19,117 nucleotides of DNA from JAQBDA01 sp041301185 (lineage in GTDB: Bacteria > Chloroflexota > Anaerolineae > Anaerolineales > UBA4823), in assembly GCA_041301185.1 (NCBI GenBank), contig JBFYSV010000186.1, positions 1 to 19,117 on the forward strand. Direction: 5' to 3'. The translations under genes were made by a program, and so were the position numbers. The notes beneath the pieces were generated by a model, which had not been told where the DNA came from, made no database searches, and saw only the letters and a list, made by a program, of their open reading frames with translations. Positions 1 through 6,354 of the stretch are shown here, piece after piece (positions within the stretch are counted from its first letter, which is position 1; each line of letters opens with the position of its first letter).

Positions 1-122
1 ATAATGTGAACCTGGAAGTGGAGTTGATCGTGCCGGTGGCGTTGGAGCAGGGATCGAAGTTTGCGATCCGCGAAGGTGGTCTGACAGTTGGCGCTGGCGT
101 GATCACCAAGATCCTGGATTAG
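1..122 (+). CDS. tuf: Elongation factor Tu, C-terminal end (partial)
   Basis: Only the last 39 codons are present, in the frame starting at base 3 and ending at TAG 120-122. The visible peptide includes VELIVPVALEQGSKFAIREG and the terminal VGAGVITKIL. This is the end of domain III of EF-Tu, the GTPase that delivers aminoacyl-tRNA to the ribosomal A site. The segment FAIREGG..VGAGV is nearly invariant in the family. Its place directly before rpsJ, with a 10-nt gap, is the classic str/S10 junction. The GTP-binding domain lies outside the window, so nothing can be said about it. Confidence 0.96.
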   Translation, partial: NVNLEVELIVPVALEQGSKFAIREGGLTVGAGVITKILD

Positions 123-132
123 GCGGTAAGAT

Positions 133-441
133 ATGGCTAAGCAGAAAATCCGTATTCGGTTGAAGGCTTACGATCATCGTATTCTGGACCAATCGGCCAA
201 GCGAATTGTTGAGACAGCCGAGCGAACGGGAGCCAGAGTGGTGGGACCAGTCCCATTGCCGACTCGTATTGAGCGGTTCACCGTCCGGCGCTCGACTTTC
301 ATCGATAAAGACTCTCACGAGCACTTTGAAATTCGAACCCATAACCGCTTGATTGACGTTCTGGAACCTGATTCAAAAACGATTGATATGTTGATGCGCC
401 TGAACCTACCTGCAGGCGTGGATATTGAAATAAAAATTTAG
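133..441 (+). CDS. rpsJ: 30S ribosomal protein S10
   Basis: This 102-residue protein is the usual S10 length. It begins MAKQKIRIRLKAYDHRILDQ and has the family signature around residues 29-45 (ETAERTGARVVGPVPLPT), followed by the HFEIRTHNRLID segment. S10 sits in the head of the small subunit and in many bacteria also acts as NusE in antitermination. The gene follows tuf by 10 nt with only a weak ribosome-binding site (GGTAAG just upstream), so it is probably translated by coupling to tuf. It is separated from rplC by an unusually long structured spacer, so it may be transcribed more with tuf than with the genes that follow; this last point is inference. Confidence 0.98.
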   Translation: MAKQKIRIRLKAYDHRILDQSAKRIVETAERTGARVVGPVPLPTRIERFTVRRSTFIDKDSHEHFEIRTHNRLIDVLEPDSKTIDMLMRLNLPAGVDIEIKI

Positions 442-641
442 TATGAAAATCTCCGTGCGATGTAAGGAGTAAAACGAGCTCTGCACATCATACGGATACT
501 GAGGCTGCGTAAGAGCGGCTCCGGGCGCGAACCCCAAAACAAACCAGTTTCGCGACGGTTCATCTTACTGCGCAGCGTTCAGGGATGATGCAGCCAAGCC
601 CAGGCTGACAGTCCCGCAATCTAATTTAGGAGAAAATTGAG
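442..641 (+). promoter_or_regulatory. Structured spacer between rpsJ and rplC, possible leader RNA
   Basis: This 200-nt gap has no plausible gene. Three hairpins can be drawn by eye. Hairpin 1 pairs 452-463 with 485-496 (CCGTGCGATGT against ACATCATACGG, one mismatch and one G-U). Hairpin 2 pairs GCTGCGTAAG 504-513 with 564-576, which carries a 3-nt bulge at 569-571, and encloses CCG/CGG and CGCGA/TCGCG at 521-530 and 550-558. Hairpin 3 pairs CAGCC 591-595 with GGCTG 603-607. The CAGCC arm could instead pair with an identical GGCTG at 503-507, so two folds exclude each other. No U-run follows, so a terminator is unlikely. The L3 ribosome-binding site TAGGAGA is at 627-633. A regulatory role is inference; in E. 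coli the S10 operon leader precedes rpsJ instead. Confidence 0.55.
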
Positions 642-1274
642 ATGTTGAAAGGGCTGATTGGCAAGAAAGTCGGTATGACCCAGATTTTCGATGACGCCGG
701 TGTCGCCATCCCGGTAACGATTATCGAAGCTGGGCCTTGCTTTGTAACCCAAATCCGCCTGCCAGAGCAAGATGGTTATTCTGCAGTGCAGTTGGGTTTC
801 GATGAGGCGAAGCCAAAGCGTCTTACCGGTGGTCAGATCGGGCACCTAAAGCGCAATAATATCCCTCCATTGCGCTTTTTACGCGAGTTCCGCGAGAAGA
901 ACCCGGAAGTTAGCGAAGGTGACAAGATCACCGTCGACAAGGTTTTCGAGGTTGGTGAGTTCGTGGATGTGATCGGCACCAGCAAAGGTAAAGGATTTGC
1001 CGGTGCGGTGAAGCGTTACCACTTCCGAGGCGGTCCGAAAACCCATGGTCAATCCGACCGGCAGCGAGCGCCTGGCTCACGCGGTTCTGGGACAACCCCT
1101 GGACGTGTGTATAAAGGCTCCCGCGGTCCAGGGCATATGGGTAATGAACGGGTGACCGTGCAGAACCTGGCGGTAGTTCTGGTGGATGGTGAGCGCAATT
1201 TATTGGCTGTGCGCGGCGCGATCCCGGGAGCGAAAGGTGGCGTGGTGATGATCAAGGGAGCACGCAAGCAATAG
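642..1274 (+). CDS. rplC: 50S ribosomal protein L3
   Basis: The 210-residue product starts MLKGLIGKKVGMTQIFDDAG, the canonical bacterial L3 start. The family signature KRYHFRGGPKTHGQSDRQR and the G-rich loop GSRGSGTTPGRVYKG lie around residues 124-162; in L3 this loop reaches toward the peptidyl transferase centre. L3 is one of the first proteins to bind 23S rRNA. The start is supported by TAGGAGA eight nt upstream of ATG 642. The gene opens the S10-type block after a long structured spacer and is followed by a second structured spacer before rplD. Confidence 0.98.
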   Translation: MLKGLIGKKVGMTQIFDDAGVAIPVTIIEAGPCFVTQIRLPEQDGYSAVQLGFDEAKPKRLTGGQIGHLKRNNIPPLRFLREFREKNPEVSEGDKITVDKVFEVGEFVDVIGTSKGKGFAGAVKRYHFRGGPKTHGQSDRQRAPGSRGSGTTPGRVYKGSRGPGHMGNERVTVQNLAVVLVDGERNLLAVRGAIPGAKGGVVMIKGARKQ

Positions 1275-1279
1275 TCCAC

Positions 1280-1337
1280 TTCATCCTGACCCGCATTGCC
1301 GATGGATGATCAGCGGCAGGCGGTATATCAGGATGGG
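1280..1337 (+). promoter_or_regulatory. Long hairpin immediately upstream of rplD
   Basis: CATCCTGA 1282-1289 is an exact inverted match to TCAGGATG 1328-1335, extended by two G-U pairs outward (1280-1281 with 1336-1337). Inside it CCGC 1291-1294 pairs with GCGG 1320-1323 and TTGCCG 1296-1301 pairs with CGGCAG 1314-1319, leaving A1295 bulged. The result is a near-continuous stem of about 20 pairs. No U-run follows, so termination is unlikely. It ends 14 nt before the GGAG (1352-1355) that serves rplD. Because L4 is the autogenous regulator of the S10 operon in E. coli, a control site here is an attractive guess. An RNA-processing site is an alternative. Confidence 0.65.
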
Positions 1338-1364
1338 CTGATGCTTGAATTGGAGCGAGAAATT

Positions 1365-1994
1365 ATGGAACTTGATGTATTGAACATGGATGGTCAGAAG
1401 GTCAGTACAATAGAACTCCCTGCCCGGATCTTTGAGGCCCCGGTTAATGTGGATCTGATGCACCAGGCTTATGTCCGCCAGATGGCAAATGCCCGCCTGG
1501 GCACCCATAAAACCAAGACCCGCAGCGAAGTCTCGGGTGGTGGGCGAAAACCCTGGCGCCAGAAAGGCACCGGTCGTGCTCGCCAGGGATCCACTCGTGC
1601 TGCACAATGGGTGGGTGGTGGCAAAGTGCATACCCCTCGACCGCGTGACTACTCGCTGAGTATGCCGCGAAAAATGCGCCGGGCTGCGCTTCGTTCTGCG
1701 CTCACGGTTAAAGCCTCAGAGGCTGAGATCGTTGTGCTGGACAATCTTAAGCTCTCCGAGTCGAAAACCCGGTTGCTTGCCCAGACTCTCCAACGGCTAG
1801 TCGGGGATGCAAGCGTACTGATCCTGATCCCGGAAAAAGATGCGGATTATGAAATCGTAATTCGCTCGGCTAACAACCTGCCAGCCGCCAAGACATTGCT
1901 GGCAAACTATTTGAACATCCGTGACCTGCTTGGCTACGATAAAGTCATCGTGCCGCTCAAAGCATTGGATGTGTTGCAATCTTACTTAGGTTAG
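1365..1994 (+). CDS. rplD: 50S ribosomal protein L4
   Basis: The 209-residue product starts MELDVLNMDGQKVSTIELPA, as expected for L4. The conserved extended loop, with KTRSEVSGGGRKPWRQKGTG and ARQGSTRAAQWVGGGK, follows; in L4 it lines the peptide exit tunnel. I chose ATG 1365 because GGAG at 1352-1355 has good spacing (9 nt) and the protein start then matches the family. An in-frame ATG at 1296 would add 23 residues encoded inside a strong hairpin and without family support. In E. coli L4 also represses its own operon. The gene is followed by rplW after 13 nt. Confidence 0.97.
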   Translation: MELDVLNMDGQKVSTIELPARIFEAPVNVDLMHQAYVRQMANARLGTHKTKTRSEVSGGGRKPWRQKGTGRARQGSTRAAQWVGGGKVHTPRPRDYSLSMPRKMRRAALRSALTVKASEAEIVVLDNLKLSESKTRLLAQTLQRLVGDASVLILIPEKDADYEIVIRSANNLPAAKTLLANYLNIRDLLGYDKVIVPLKALDVLQSYLG

Positions 1995-2007
1995 ATCGGA
2001 GGAAGCT

Positions 2008-2310
2008 ATGACAACTATTTATGATGTGCTTCGCCGACCGATCATTACAGAGAAGTCGAATTATCTAAACAGCAATCTCCACCAATATTGCTTCGAGGTG
2101 ACCCCGAAAGCCACCAAGAGACTGGTGAAAGATGCCGTCGAGACATTGTTTGATGTGGATGTGTTGACAGTCAATATCATCAATGTGCCCGCCAAGCGCA
2201 CACGTCGTGCTCGTAGCCGGCGCTTGATGATCCGTCGCAGTGGTTATAAGAAGGCTATCGTGACCCTGTCTGCAGACGACACGATAGATATCTTTGAAGG
2301 GGTGAAGTGA
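2008..2310 (+). CDS. rplW: 50S ribosomal protein L23
   Basis: The product has 100 residues. It starts MTTIYDVLRRPIITEKSNYL, matching the L23 pattern of an N-terminal xIxxPxITEKS motif, and later contains VDVLTVNIINVPAKRTRR, the conserved VxxVNT-like strand and basic loop. L23 lies at the exit of the peptide tunnel, where it docks trigger factor and the signal recognition particle. GGAGG at 1998-2002 is a strong ribosome-binding site six nt or so from the ATG. The TGA stop overlaps the rplB start by one base (TGATG at 2308-2312), which suggests translational coupling. Confidence 0.98.
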   Translation: MTTIYDVLRRPIITEKSNYLNSNLHQYCFEVTPKATKRLVKDAVETLFDVDVLTVNIINVPAKRTRRARSRRLMIRRSGYKKAIVTLSADDTIDIFEGVK

Positions 2311-3143
2311 TGGCAGTAAAGAAATATAAGCCGACAACCCCCGGTCAGAGAGGCATGACGGGGTATACCTTTGAAGAGGTGACCAAGGACAAGCCTGAGC
2401 GCTCTTTGCTCAAGCCTTTACGCAAAAGCGGAGGGCGCAACGCCTACGGGCGCGTGACGGTACGCCATCGCGGTGGCGGGCACCGCCGTCATATCCGCGT
2501 GGTGGATTTTAAACGTGAGAAACATGGAATTCCGGCTCGTGTTGCGGCGATCGAGTACGATCCCAACCGAACAGCTCGCCTGGCTTTGCTCAATTATGCA
2601 GACGGTGAAAAACGTTACATTATCGCGCCGGTAGATTTGCGCGTGGGTGATACCGTTTTGTCTGGTCCGCGAGCGGAGATTCGTACGGGAAACAGCCTGC
2701 CGATTTCTAATATCCCGGTCGGCACCCTGGTGCATAACATCGAGCTAACACAAGGGCGCGGGGCGCAGCTGGTGCGGTCGGCAGGCGGGGCAGCACAGTT
2801 GCTGGCAAAAGAGGGCGATTACGCCCAGGTGCGCATGCCTTCCGGCGAAGTGCGCCTTGTGCGCCAGACCTGTTATGCGACGATTGGGCAGGTTGGTAAC
2901 CTGGAACATGGAAATATTAAGCTGGGCAAGGCAGGCAGAAAACGCCATAAGGGAATCCGCCCAACGGTGCGTGGTTCAGCTATGTCTCCCAGAGACCATC
3001 CGCATGGTGGTGGTGAAGGCCGGCAACCGATTGGTATGCCAGGCCCGAAGAGTCCCTGGGGTAAGCCGACCCTGGGATACAGGACACGTCGCAATAAAAA
3101 GACGGATAAATATATCGTCCGCCGGCGCGGCAAGAAACGCTAG
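2310..3143 (+). CDS. rplB: 50S ribosomal protein L2
   Basis: The 277-residue product starts MAVKKYKPTTPGQRGMTGYT, and the family landmark MSPRDHPHGGGEGRQPIG lies near residues 225-242, including the histidine close to the peptidyl transferase centre. The C-terminus is very basic (RRNKKTDKYIVRRRGKKR). L2 is needed for subunit association and tRNA binding. I use ATG 2310, which overlaps the rplW stop and is preceded by GAAGGGG at about 2296-2302. A GTG one codon upstream (2307) is possible but adds only one residue. The 61-nt gap to rpsS shows no convincing hairpin, unlike most other long spacers here. Confidence 0.98.
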   Translation: MAVKKYKPTTPGQRGMTGYTFEEVTKDKPERSLLKPLRKSGGRNAYGRVTVRHRGGGHRRHIRVVDFKREKHGIPARVAAIEYDPNRTARLALLNYADGEKRYIIAPVDLRVGDTVLSGPRAEIRTGNSLPISNIPVGTLVHNIELTQGRGAQLVRSAGGAAQLLAKEGDYAQVRMPSGEVRLVRQTCYATIGQVGNLEHGNIKLGKAGRKRHKGIRPTVRGSAMSPRDHPHGGGEGRQPIGMPGPKSPWGKPTLGYRTRRNKKTDKYIVRRRGKKR

Positions 3144-3204
3144 GTCTCTGGCGGATACACACGCAACCTGCAATCGCTGTTGAGATATAGTTGGAGATGA
3201 TCTG

Positions 3205-3486
3205 ATGGGACGATCGTTGAAAAAGGGTCCGTATATCGAACCCAAACTGCTCAAAAAAATCGAAACTATGAATGAGCGCGGAGATAAAAAGGTCATTCGC
3301 ACCTGGAGCCGCGCCAGCACAATCTTTCCCCAGATGGTGGGTCACACGATCGCTGTGCACGATGGCCGCCGGCATGTACCCATTTACATTACCGAGAACA
3401 TGGTGGGGCATCGATTGGGTGAGTTTGCTCCGACACGCACCTTCCGTGGGCATGTAGCGGAGAAGAAAGTTAAGAAGGGCAGGTAA
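3205..3486 (+). CDS. rpsS: 30S ribosomal protein S19
   Basis: The product has 93 residues, the usual length. It starts MGRSLKKGPYIEPKLLKKIE and contains the signature TFPxMVGHTIAVHDGRRHVP (here IFPQMVGHTIAVHDGRRHVP) and GHRLGEFAPTRTFRGH. S19 is in the small-subunit head next to S13, near the A-site tRNA and intersubunit bridge. GGAG about 9 nt upstream supports ATG 3205. The gene is followed by rplV after only 3 nt. Confidence 0.98.
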   Translation: MGRSLKKGPYIEPKLLKKIETMNERGDKKVIRTWSRASTIFPQMVGHTIAVHDGRRHVPIYITENMVGHRLGEFAPTRTFRGHVAEKKVKKGR

Positions 3487-3489
3487 GCC

Positions 3490-3831
3490 ATGCAGACTGA
3501 TATTCGCGCCGAGGTGCGCTTCGTGGAATACTCTGCACAGAAGGTACGCCTGGTGGTAGACCTGGTGCGGGGCAAAGATGTGAACGAGGCGCTGACTTTG
3601 CTAAAATTCACTCCGAACGCGGCTGCCGGTCCGGTATCTAAAGTTTTATCTTCCGCTGCAGCCAATGCAGAAGAAAATTTCGGCGTCAGCCGGGATGACC
3701 TGTACGTGCATAGTATATTTGCCGATGAAGCCCCGACGCGCAAATGGAGACGTTTTGGTGCACGCGGCCGTTTCAAGGCCTGGTTACGACGTTCCTCCCA
3801 CATCACGGTCGTCTTACGGGAGCGAGAATAG
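3490..3831 (+). CDS. rplV: 50S ribosomal protein L22
   Basis: The product has 113 residues. It opens MQTDIRAEVRFVEYSAQKVR, followed by LVVDLVRGKDVNEALTLLKF, typical of L22. The long beta-hairpin part, whose tip in L22 lines the exit tunnel and affects macrolide action, is visible as PTRKWRRFGARGRFKAWLRR before the C-terminal ITVVLRE strand. The start lies 3 nt after the rpsS stop, with the purine-rich AAGAAGGGCAGG region at the rpsS end serving as the ribosome-binding site. A 79-nt spacer with a hairpin follows. Confidence 0.97.
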   Translation: MQTDIRAEVRFVEYSAQKVRLVVDLVRGKDVNEALTLLKFTPNAAAGPVSKVLSSAAANAEENFGVSRDDLYVHSIFADEAPTRKWRRFGARGRFKAWLRRSSHITVVLRERE

Positions 3832-3841
3832 GAATTCATCC

Positions 3842-3878
3842 AGTGGCGTAGGTTGCCTGCTTGCTAACCTGATCCACT
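3842..3878 (+). promoter_or_regulatory. Nested hairpin between rplV and rpsC
   Basis: AGTGG 3842-3846 pairs with CCACT 3874-3878, and inside it AGGTT 3850-3854 pairs with AACCT 3866-3870, separated by a 3-by-3 internal loop (CGT/GAT). The apical loop is 11 nt. There is no U-run after it. The rpsC ribosome-binding site AAGGAG lies further downstream, so the hairpin would not directly hide it. The role is unknown; RNA processing or a stability boundary is possible. Confidence 0.5.
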
Positions 3879-3910
3879 CAGGCAGCAGCGGGCACTACTA
3901 AGGAGAGCAT

Positions 3911-4588
3911 ATGGGTCGTAAAGTACATCCAATCGGTTTTCGGCTAAAGATCAACAAGACCTGGGAAGGTCGCTGGTACGCGGAAGGTAACGAATATGTA
4001 GACCAGCTTCACCAGGACTTTGAATTGCGCTCTCTCATCCGGCAGGAAGCTGCCCGAGCAGGCGTATCGCGTATCGAAATCGAGCGCTTTCCGGGTAAGG
4101 TAAAAGTTGTAGTCCATACCGCCAAGCCGGGTATTTTGATCGGTCGTAAAGGTGATAGCGTGAAGAAGATGCGCCAGAGCCTGGAAGCGCTGGTCGGCAA
4201 AAAGATCGACCTGGAGATCAAGGAAATCAAATCTCCAGACCTGGATGCGTACCTGGTTGCGCGAAATATCGCCGATCAGCTTGAGCGGCGCATCAGCTAC
4301 CAGCGGGCGATGAAGCGGGCGATCCAGCAGTGCATCCGCCAGGGCGGTGAAGGGATCCGCGTGGAGGTTTCCGGACGCTTAAGCGGCGCTGAGATGGCTC
4401 GTACGATAAATATGCGTGAGGGTCAGGTTCCGCGCCAGACTCTCCGGGCAGATATCGATTTTGCTAAAGAAGAAGCAACTACCACCTACGGGCAAATCGG
4501 TGTCAAAGTCTGGATCTACAAAGGCGAGGTACTTCCGGAGATTGAGGAGCAAATTCAGTCGACCGAGGGTGTTTACGTCAGTGAATAA
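3911..4588 (+). CDS. rpsC: 30S ribosomal protein S3
   Basis: The 225-residue product starts MGRKVHPIGFRLKINKTWEG, as in almost all bacterial S3. A KH RNA-binding domain follows, with its GxxG loop in GILIGRKGDSVKKM at about residues 75-88. The C-terminal domain includes GIRVEVSGRLSGAEMART and the REGQVPRQTLRADIDFA signature. S3 sits at the mRNA entry tunnel and contributes to mRNA helicase activity. AAGGAG about 6 nt before ATG 3911 is a good ribosome-binding site. The stop is followed directly by a long inverted repeat before rplP. Confidence 0.98.
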   Translation: MGRKVHPIGFRLKINKTWEGRWYAEGNEYVDQLHQDFELRSLIRQEAARAGVSRIEIERFPGKVKVVVHTAKPGILIGRKGDSVKKMRQSLEALVGKKIDLEIKEIKSPDLDAYLVARNIADQLERRISYQRAMKRAIQQCIRQGGEGIRVEVSGRLSGAEMARTINMREGQVPRQTLRADIDFAKEEATTTYGQIGVKVWIYKGEVLPEIEEQIQSTEGVYVSE

Positions 4589-4678
4589 CCGGGTGTTGCC
4601 GGGGTTTGTGATCGCTTATGGATCTGTCGGTGAAGTACTCCGGCACCCAAGGCAGGATCACACAACTCGGCACACCGG
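4589..4678 (+). promoter_or_regulatory. Long three-tier hairpin filling the rpsC-rplP spacer
   Basis: The spacer folds almost end to end. The base pairs 4589-4601 with CGGCACACCGG 4668-4678, with two single-base bulges (G4593 and T4597). The middle is a perfect 7-bp stem, TGTGATC 4607-4613 with GATCACA 4656-4662. The tip pairs TGTCGG 4625-4630 with CCGGCA 4640-4645, including one G-U pair, around a 9-nt loop. The structure starts at the base after the rpsC stop and ends 18 nt before the rplP ATG, leaving GTGGAG at about 4684-4689 free. No U-run follows. Three stacked complementary tiers are unlikely by chance; a role in control or RNase III processing is inference. Confidence 0.65.
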
Positions 4679-4696
4679 ATTTGTGGAGTTGTCATT

Positions 4697-5128
4697 ATGT
4701 TAATGCCAAAGCGTGTAAAGTGGCGCAAGCAAATGCGCGGAAGAATGAGAGGCAAGGCCCAACGCGGAGCCGAGGTGACCTTCGGTGATTTCGGGCTCCA
4801 GGCGCTGGAGCCTGGGTGGGTGACGGCGCGGCAGATCGAGGCAGCCCGGCGTGCGATTGTACGTGCTATGCGCCGGCGTGGAAAAGTCTGGATCCGGATA
4901 TTCCCCGACAAACCGGTCACCCAAAAACCTGCCGAAACCCGTATGGGTAAAGGTAAGGGTAATGTGGAATTTTGGGTAGCGGTGGTCAAGCCGGGACGGA
5001 TCATGTTCGAGGTGGGTGGTGGTATTCCAGATGATATTGCACACGAAGCCTTGAAGCTGGCCCAGTATAAATTTTCCATTAAGACAAAGATTATTGGTCG
5101 TTACGACCAGCCAGGAGGCGAGGCATGA
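4697..5128 (+). CDS. rplP: 50S ribosomal protein L16
   Basis: The 143-residue product starts MLMPKRVKWRKQMRGRMRGK, the classic L16 start. The segment IFPDKPVTQKPAETRMGKGK near residues 72-91 matches the loop that approaches the A-site tRNA and contains the arginine hydroxylated in E. coli. It continues GNVEFWVAVVKPGRIMFEV. The protein organises 23S rRNA around the A site. The end overlaps rpmC by 4 nt (ATGA at 5125-5128). The ribosome-binding site, GTGGAG, is just downstream of the big hairpin. Confidence 0.98.
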   Translation: MLMPKRVKWRKQMRGRMRGKAQRGAEVTFGDFGLQALEPGWVTARQIEAARRAIVRAMRRRGKVWIRIFPDKPVTQKPAETRMGKGKGNVEFWVAVVKPGRIMFEVGGGIPDDIAHEALKLAQYKFSIKTKIIGRYDQPGGEA

Positions 5129-5322
5129 AACCAGCTGAGGTTCGCAACCTGACAACAGACGAGATTCAGACTCGCTTGAATAACGCTCGGGAAGAATATA
5201 TGAACCTGCGTTTTCAAATGGCGATTGGCGGGCTGACTGATTTTACCCGCTTGCGCTATACCCGCCGTGAAATTGCCCGCCTGTTGACCGTGCTCAACGA
5301 GCGAGAACAAGCTGTAGATTAG
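5125..5322 (+). CDS. rpmC: 50S ribosomal protein L29
   Basis: The product is a short, mostly helical protein of 65 residues, the usual L29 size. It starts MKPAEVRNLTTDEIQTRLNN and contains the family core EEYMNLRFQMAIGGLTDFTR and RLRYTRREIARLLTVLNER. L29 packs beside L23 at the tunnel exit. It overlaps the end of rplP by the ATGA tetranucleotide, with GGAGG in the rplP tail as its ribosome-binding site, so coupled translation is likely. Confidence 0.97.
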   Translation: MKPAEVRNLTTDEIQTRLNNAREEYMNLRFQMAIGGLTDFTRLRYTRREIARLLTVLNEREQAVD

Positions 5323-5332
5323 AAGGTGATGC

Positions 5333-5605
5333 ATGAATACTCGCCGTCGGATAACCGGAGTTGTAACCAGTGACAAGATGGATAAGACGGTAATCGTTGA
5401 GATTACCCGCACTTATCGACATCGTTTGTATAAAAAAGTGGTCAGCAGTCGTAAGCGTGTCATGGCTCACGATGAGCTAGGATGCCAGGTTGGCGACCGT
5501 GTACAGATTGTGGAAAGCCAGCCGATCTCACGCAACAAGCGCTGGGTTGTTGAGCAGATCCTCCGCCGCGATATTGTCGCCGGAGAACCTGAGCTGGAGG
5601 CCTAA
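5333..5605 (+). CDS. rpsQ: 30S ribosomal protein S17
   Basis: The product has 90 residues. It starts MNTRRRITGVVTSDKMDKTV, matching the S17 N-terminal OB-fold strand (GxVxSDKMDKTxVV), and contains AHDELGCQVGDRVQIVESQP and SRNKRWVVEQIL, the conserved GDxVxIxExRPLSKxKxW region. S17 is a primary 16S rRNA binder at the subunit body. AAGGTG 5323-5328 precedes ATG 5333. The gene lies between rpmC and rplN as in most bacteria. Confidence 0.97.
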   Translation: MNTRRRITGVVTSDKMDKTVIVEITRTYRHRLYKKVVSSRKRVMAHDELGCQVGDRVQIVESQPISRNKRWVVEQILRRDIVAGEPELEA

Positions 5606-5607
5606 AA

Positions 5608-5979
5608 ATGATCCAGCAAGAGACTCGTCTCAAAGTGGCGGATAATACTGGTGCCCGCGAGCTGCTCGTGATCCATATCATGGGTGGATCTACCCGCAAG
5701 TTTGGTGGGGTGGGTGATGTGGTAGTCGCCACCGTAAAGTCGTCGAGCCCGCAAGGTGCTGTCAAGAAAAGCGATATTGTGCGGGCAGTGATAGTGCGCT
5801 GCTCAAAAGAATGGCGCCGAGACGATGGTTCCTACATCCGTTTCGATGACAATGCGGCGGTTATTCTGGACTCGGATGGCAAAAATCCGAAAGGAACCCG
5901 CATCTTTGGTCCAGTGGCAAGAGAGCTGCGCGAAAAAGGTTTTATGAAAATCGTATCACTGGCACCAGAGGTGCTCTAA
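5608..5979 (+). CDS. rplN: 50S ribosomal protein L14
   Basis: The product has 123 residues, one longer than the common 122. It starts MIQQETRLKVADNTGARELL and contains the strands DVVVATVKSSSPQGAVKKSD and the signature RDDGSYIRFDDNAAVILDSD, then GTRIFGPVARELRE. L14 forms intersubunit bridges and binds the silencing factor RsfS. GGAGG at 5596-5600, within the end of rpsQ, is the ribosome-binding site with 7-nt spacing. Confidence 0.98.
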   Translation: MIQQETRLKVADNTGARELLVIHIMGGSTRKFGGVGDVVVATVKSSSPQGAVKKSDIVRAVIVRCSKEWRRDDGSYIRFDDNAAVILDSDGKNPKGTRIFGPVARELREKGFMKIVSLAPEVL

Positions 5980-6000
5980 GTGAAAGCAGGAGCGAAAGCC

Positions 6001-6333
6001 GTGAAGGTAAAGATACGAAAAGGTGATACTGTTGAAGTAATCAATGGTCGCTTCGAGGATAGAGGCAAGCGTGGTGAAGTGATCAAAGTGTTGCCCGATG
6101 AGGGGCGCGTGGTTGTGCAGGGTGTTAACATTCGCAAGAAGCACCAAAAACAGGTGCAAACCCAGGCACGCCGCTCGTTTACGCCGGGGATTATTGAGTT
6201 CGAGGGTTCCACCCATATCTCGAACGTGATGCTGGTTTGCCCGAAATGCGACCAAACCACCCGGGTTGGTTATCAGCGCCAGGACGGCGAAAGCGTGCGG
6301 GTGTGCAAGAAATGCCAAGCGCTGATCGACTGA
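6001..6333 (+). CDS. rplX: 50S ribosomal protein L24, with C-terminal Cys4 motif
   Basis: The product has 110 residues from GTG 6001. It starts with a KOW domain (IRKGDTVEVINGRFEDRGKR) and has the L24 core VQGVNIRKKHQK. The C-terminus has two CxxC pairs (C80, C83, C102, C105), a likely zinc ribbon seen in some bacterial L24. L24 starts assembly of the large subunit. An in-frame GTG at 5980 abuts the rplN stop and would add seven residues. I prefer 6001 because AGGAG at 5988-5992 has 8-nt spacing and the start then fits the family; 5980 cannot be excluded, since AGAGGTG at 5967-5973 could serve it. Confidence 0.95.
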   Translation: MKVKIRKGDTVEVINGRFEDRGKRGEVIKVLPDEGRVVVQGVNIRKKHQKQVQTQARRSFTPGIIEFEGSTHISNVMLVCPKCDQTTRVGYQRQDGESVRVCKKCQALID

Positions 6334-6354
6334 TAAGCCGGCAGGAGTATTGTG

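Noticed and set aside
1296..1364. N-terminal extension of L4 from ATG 1296
   Set aside because: The added 23 residues do not match L4, are encoded in a strong hairpin, and ATG 1365 has a better GGAG site.
3144..3204. Hairpin in the rplB-rpsS gap
   Set aside because: Only 4-bp matches such as CAAC/GTTG were found, which is no more than chance.
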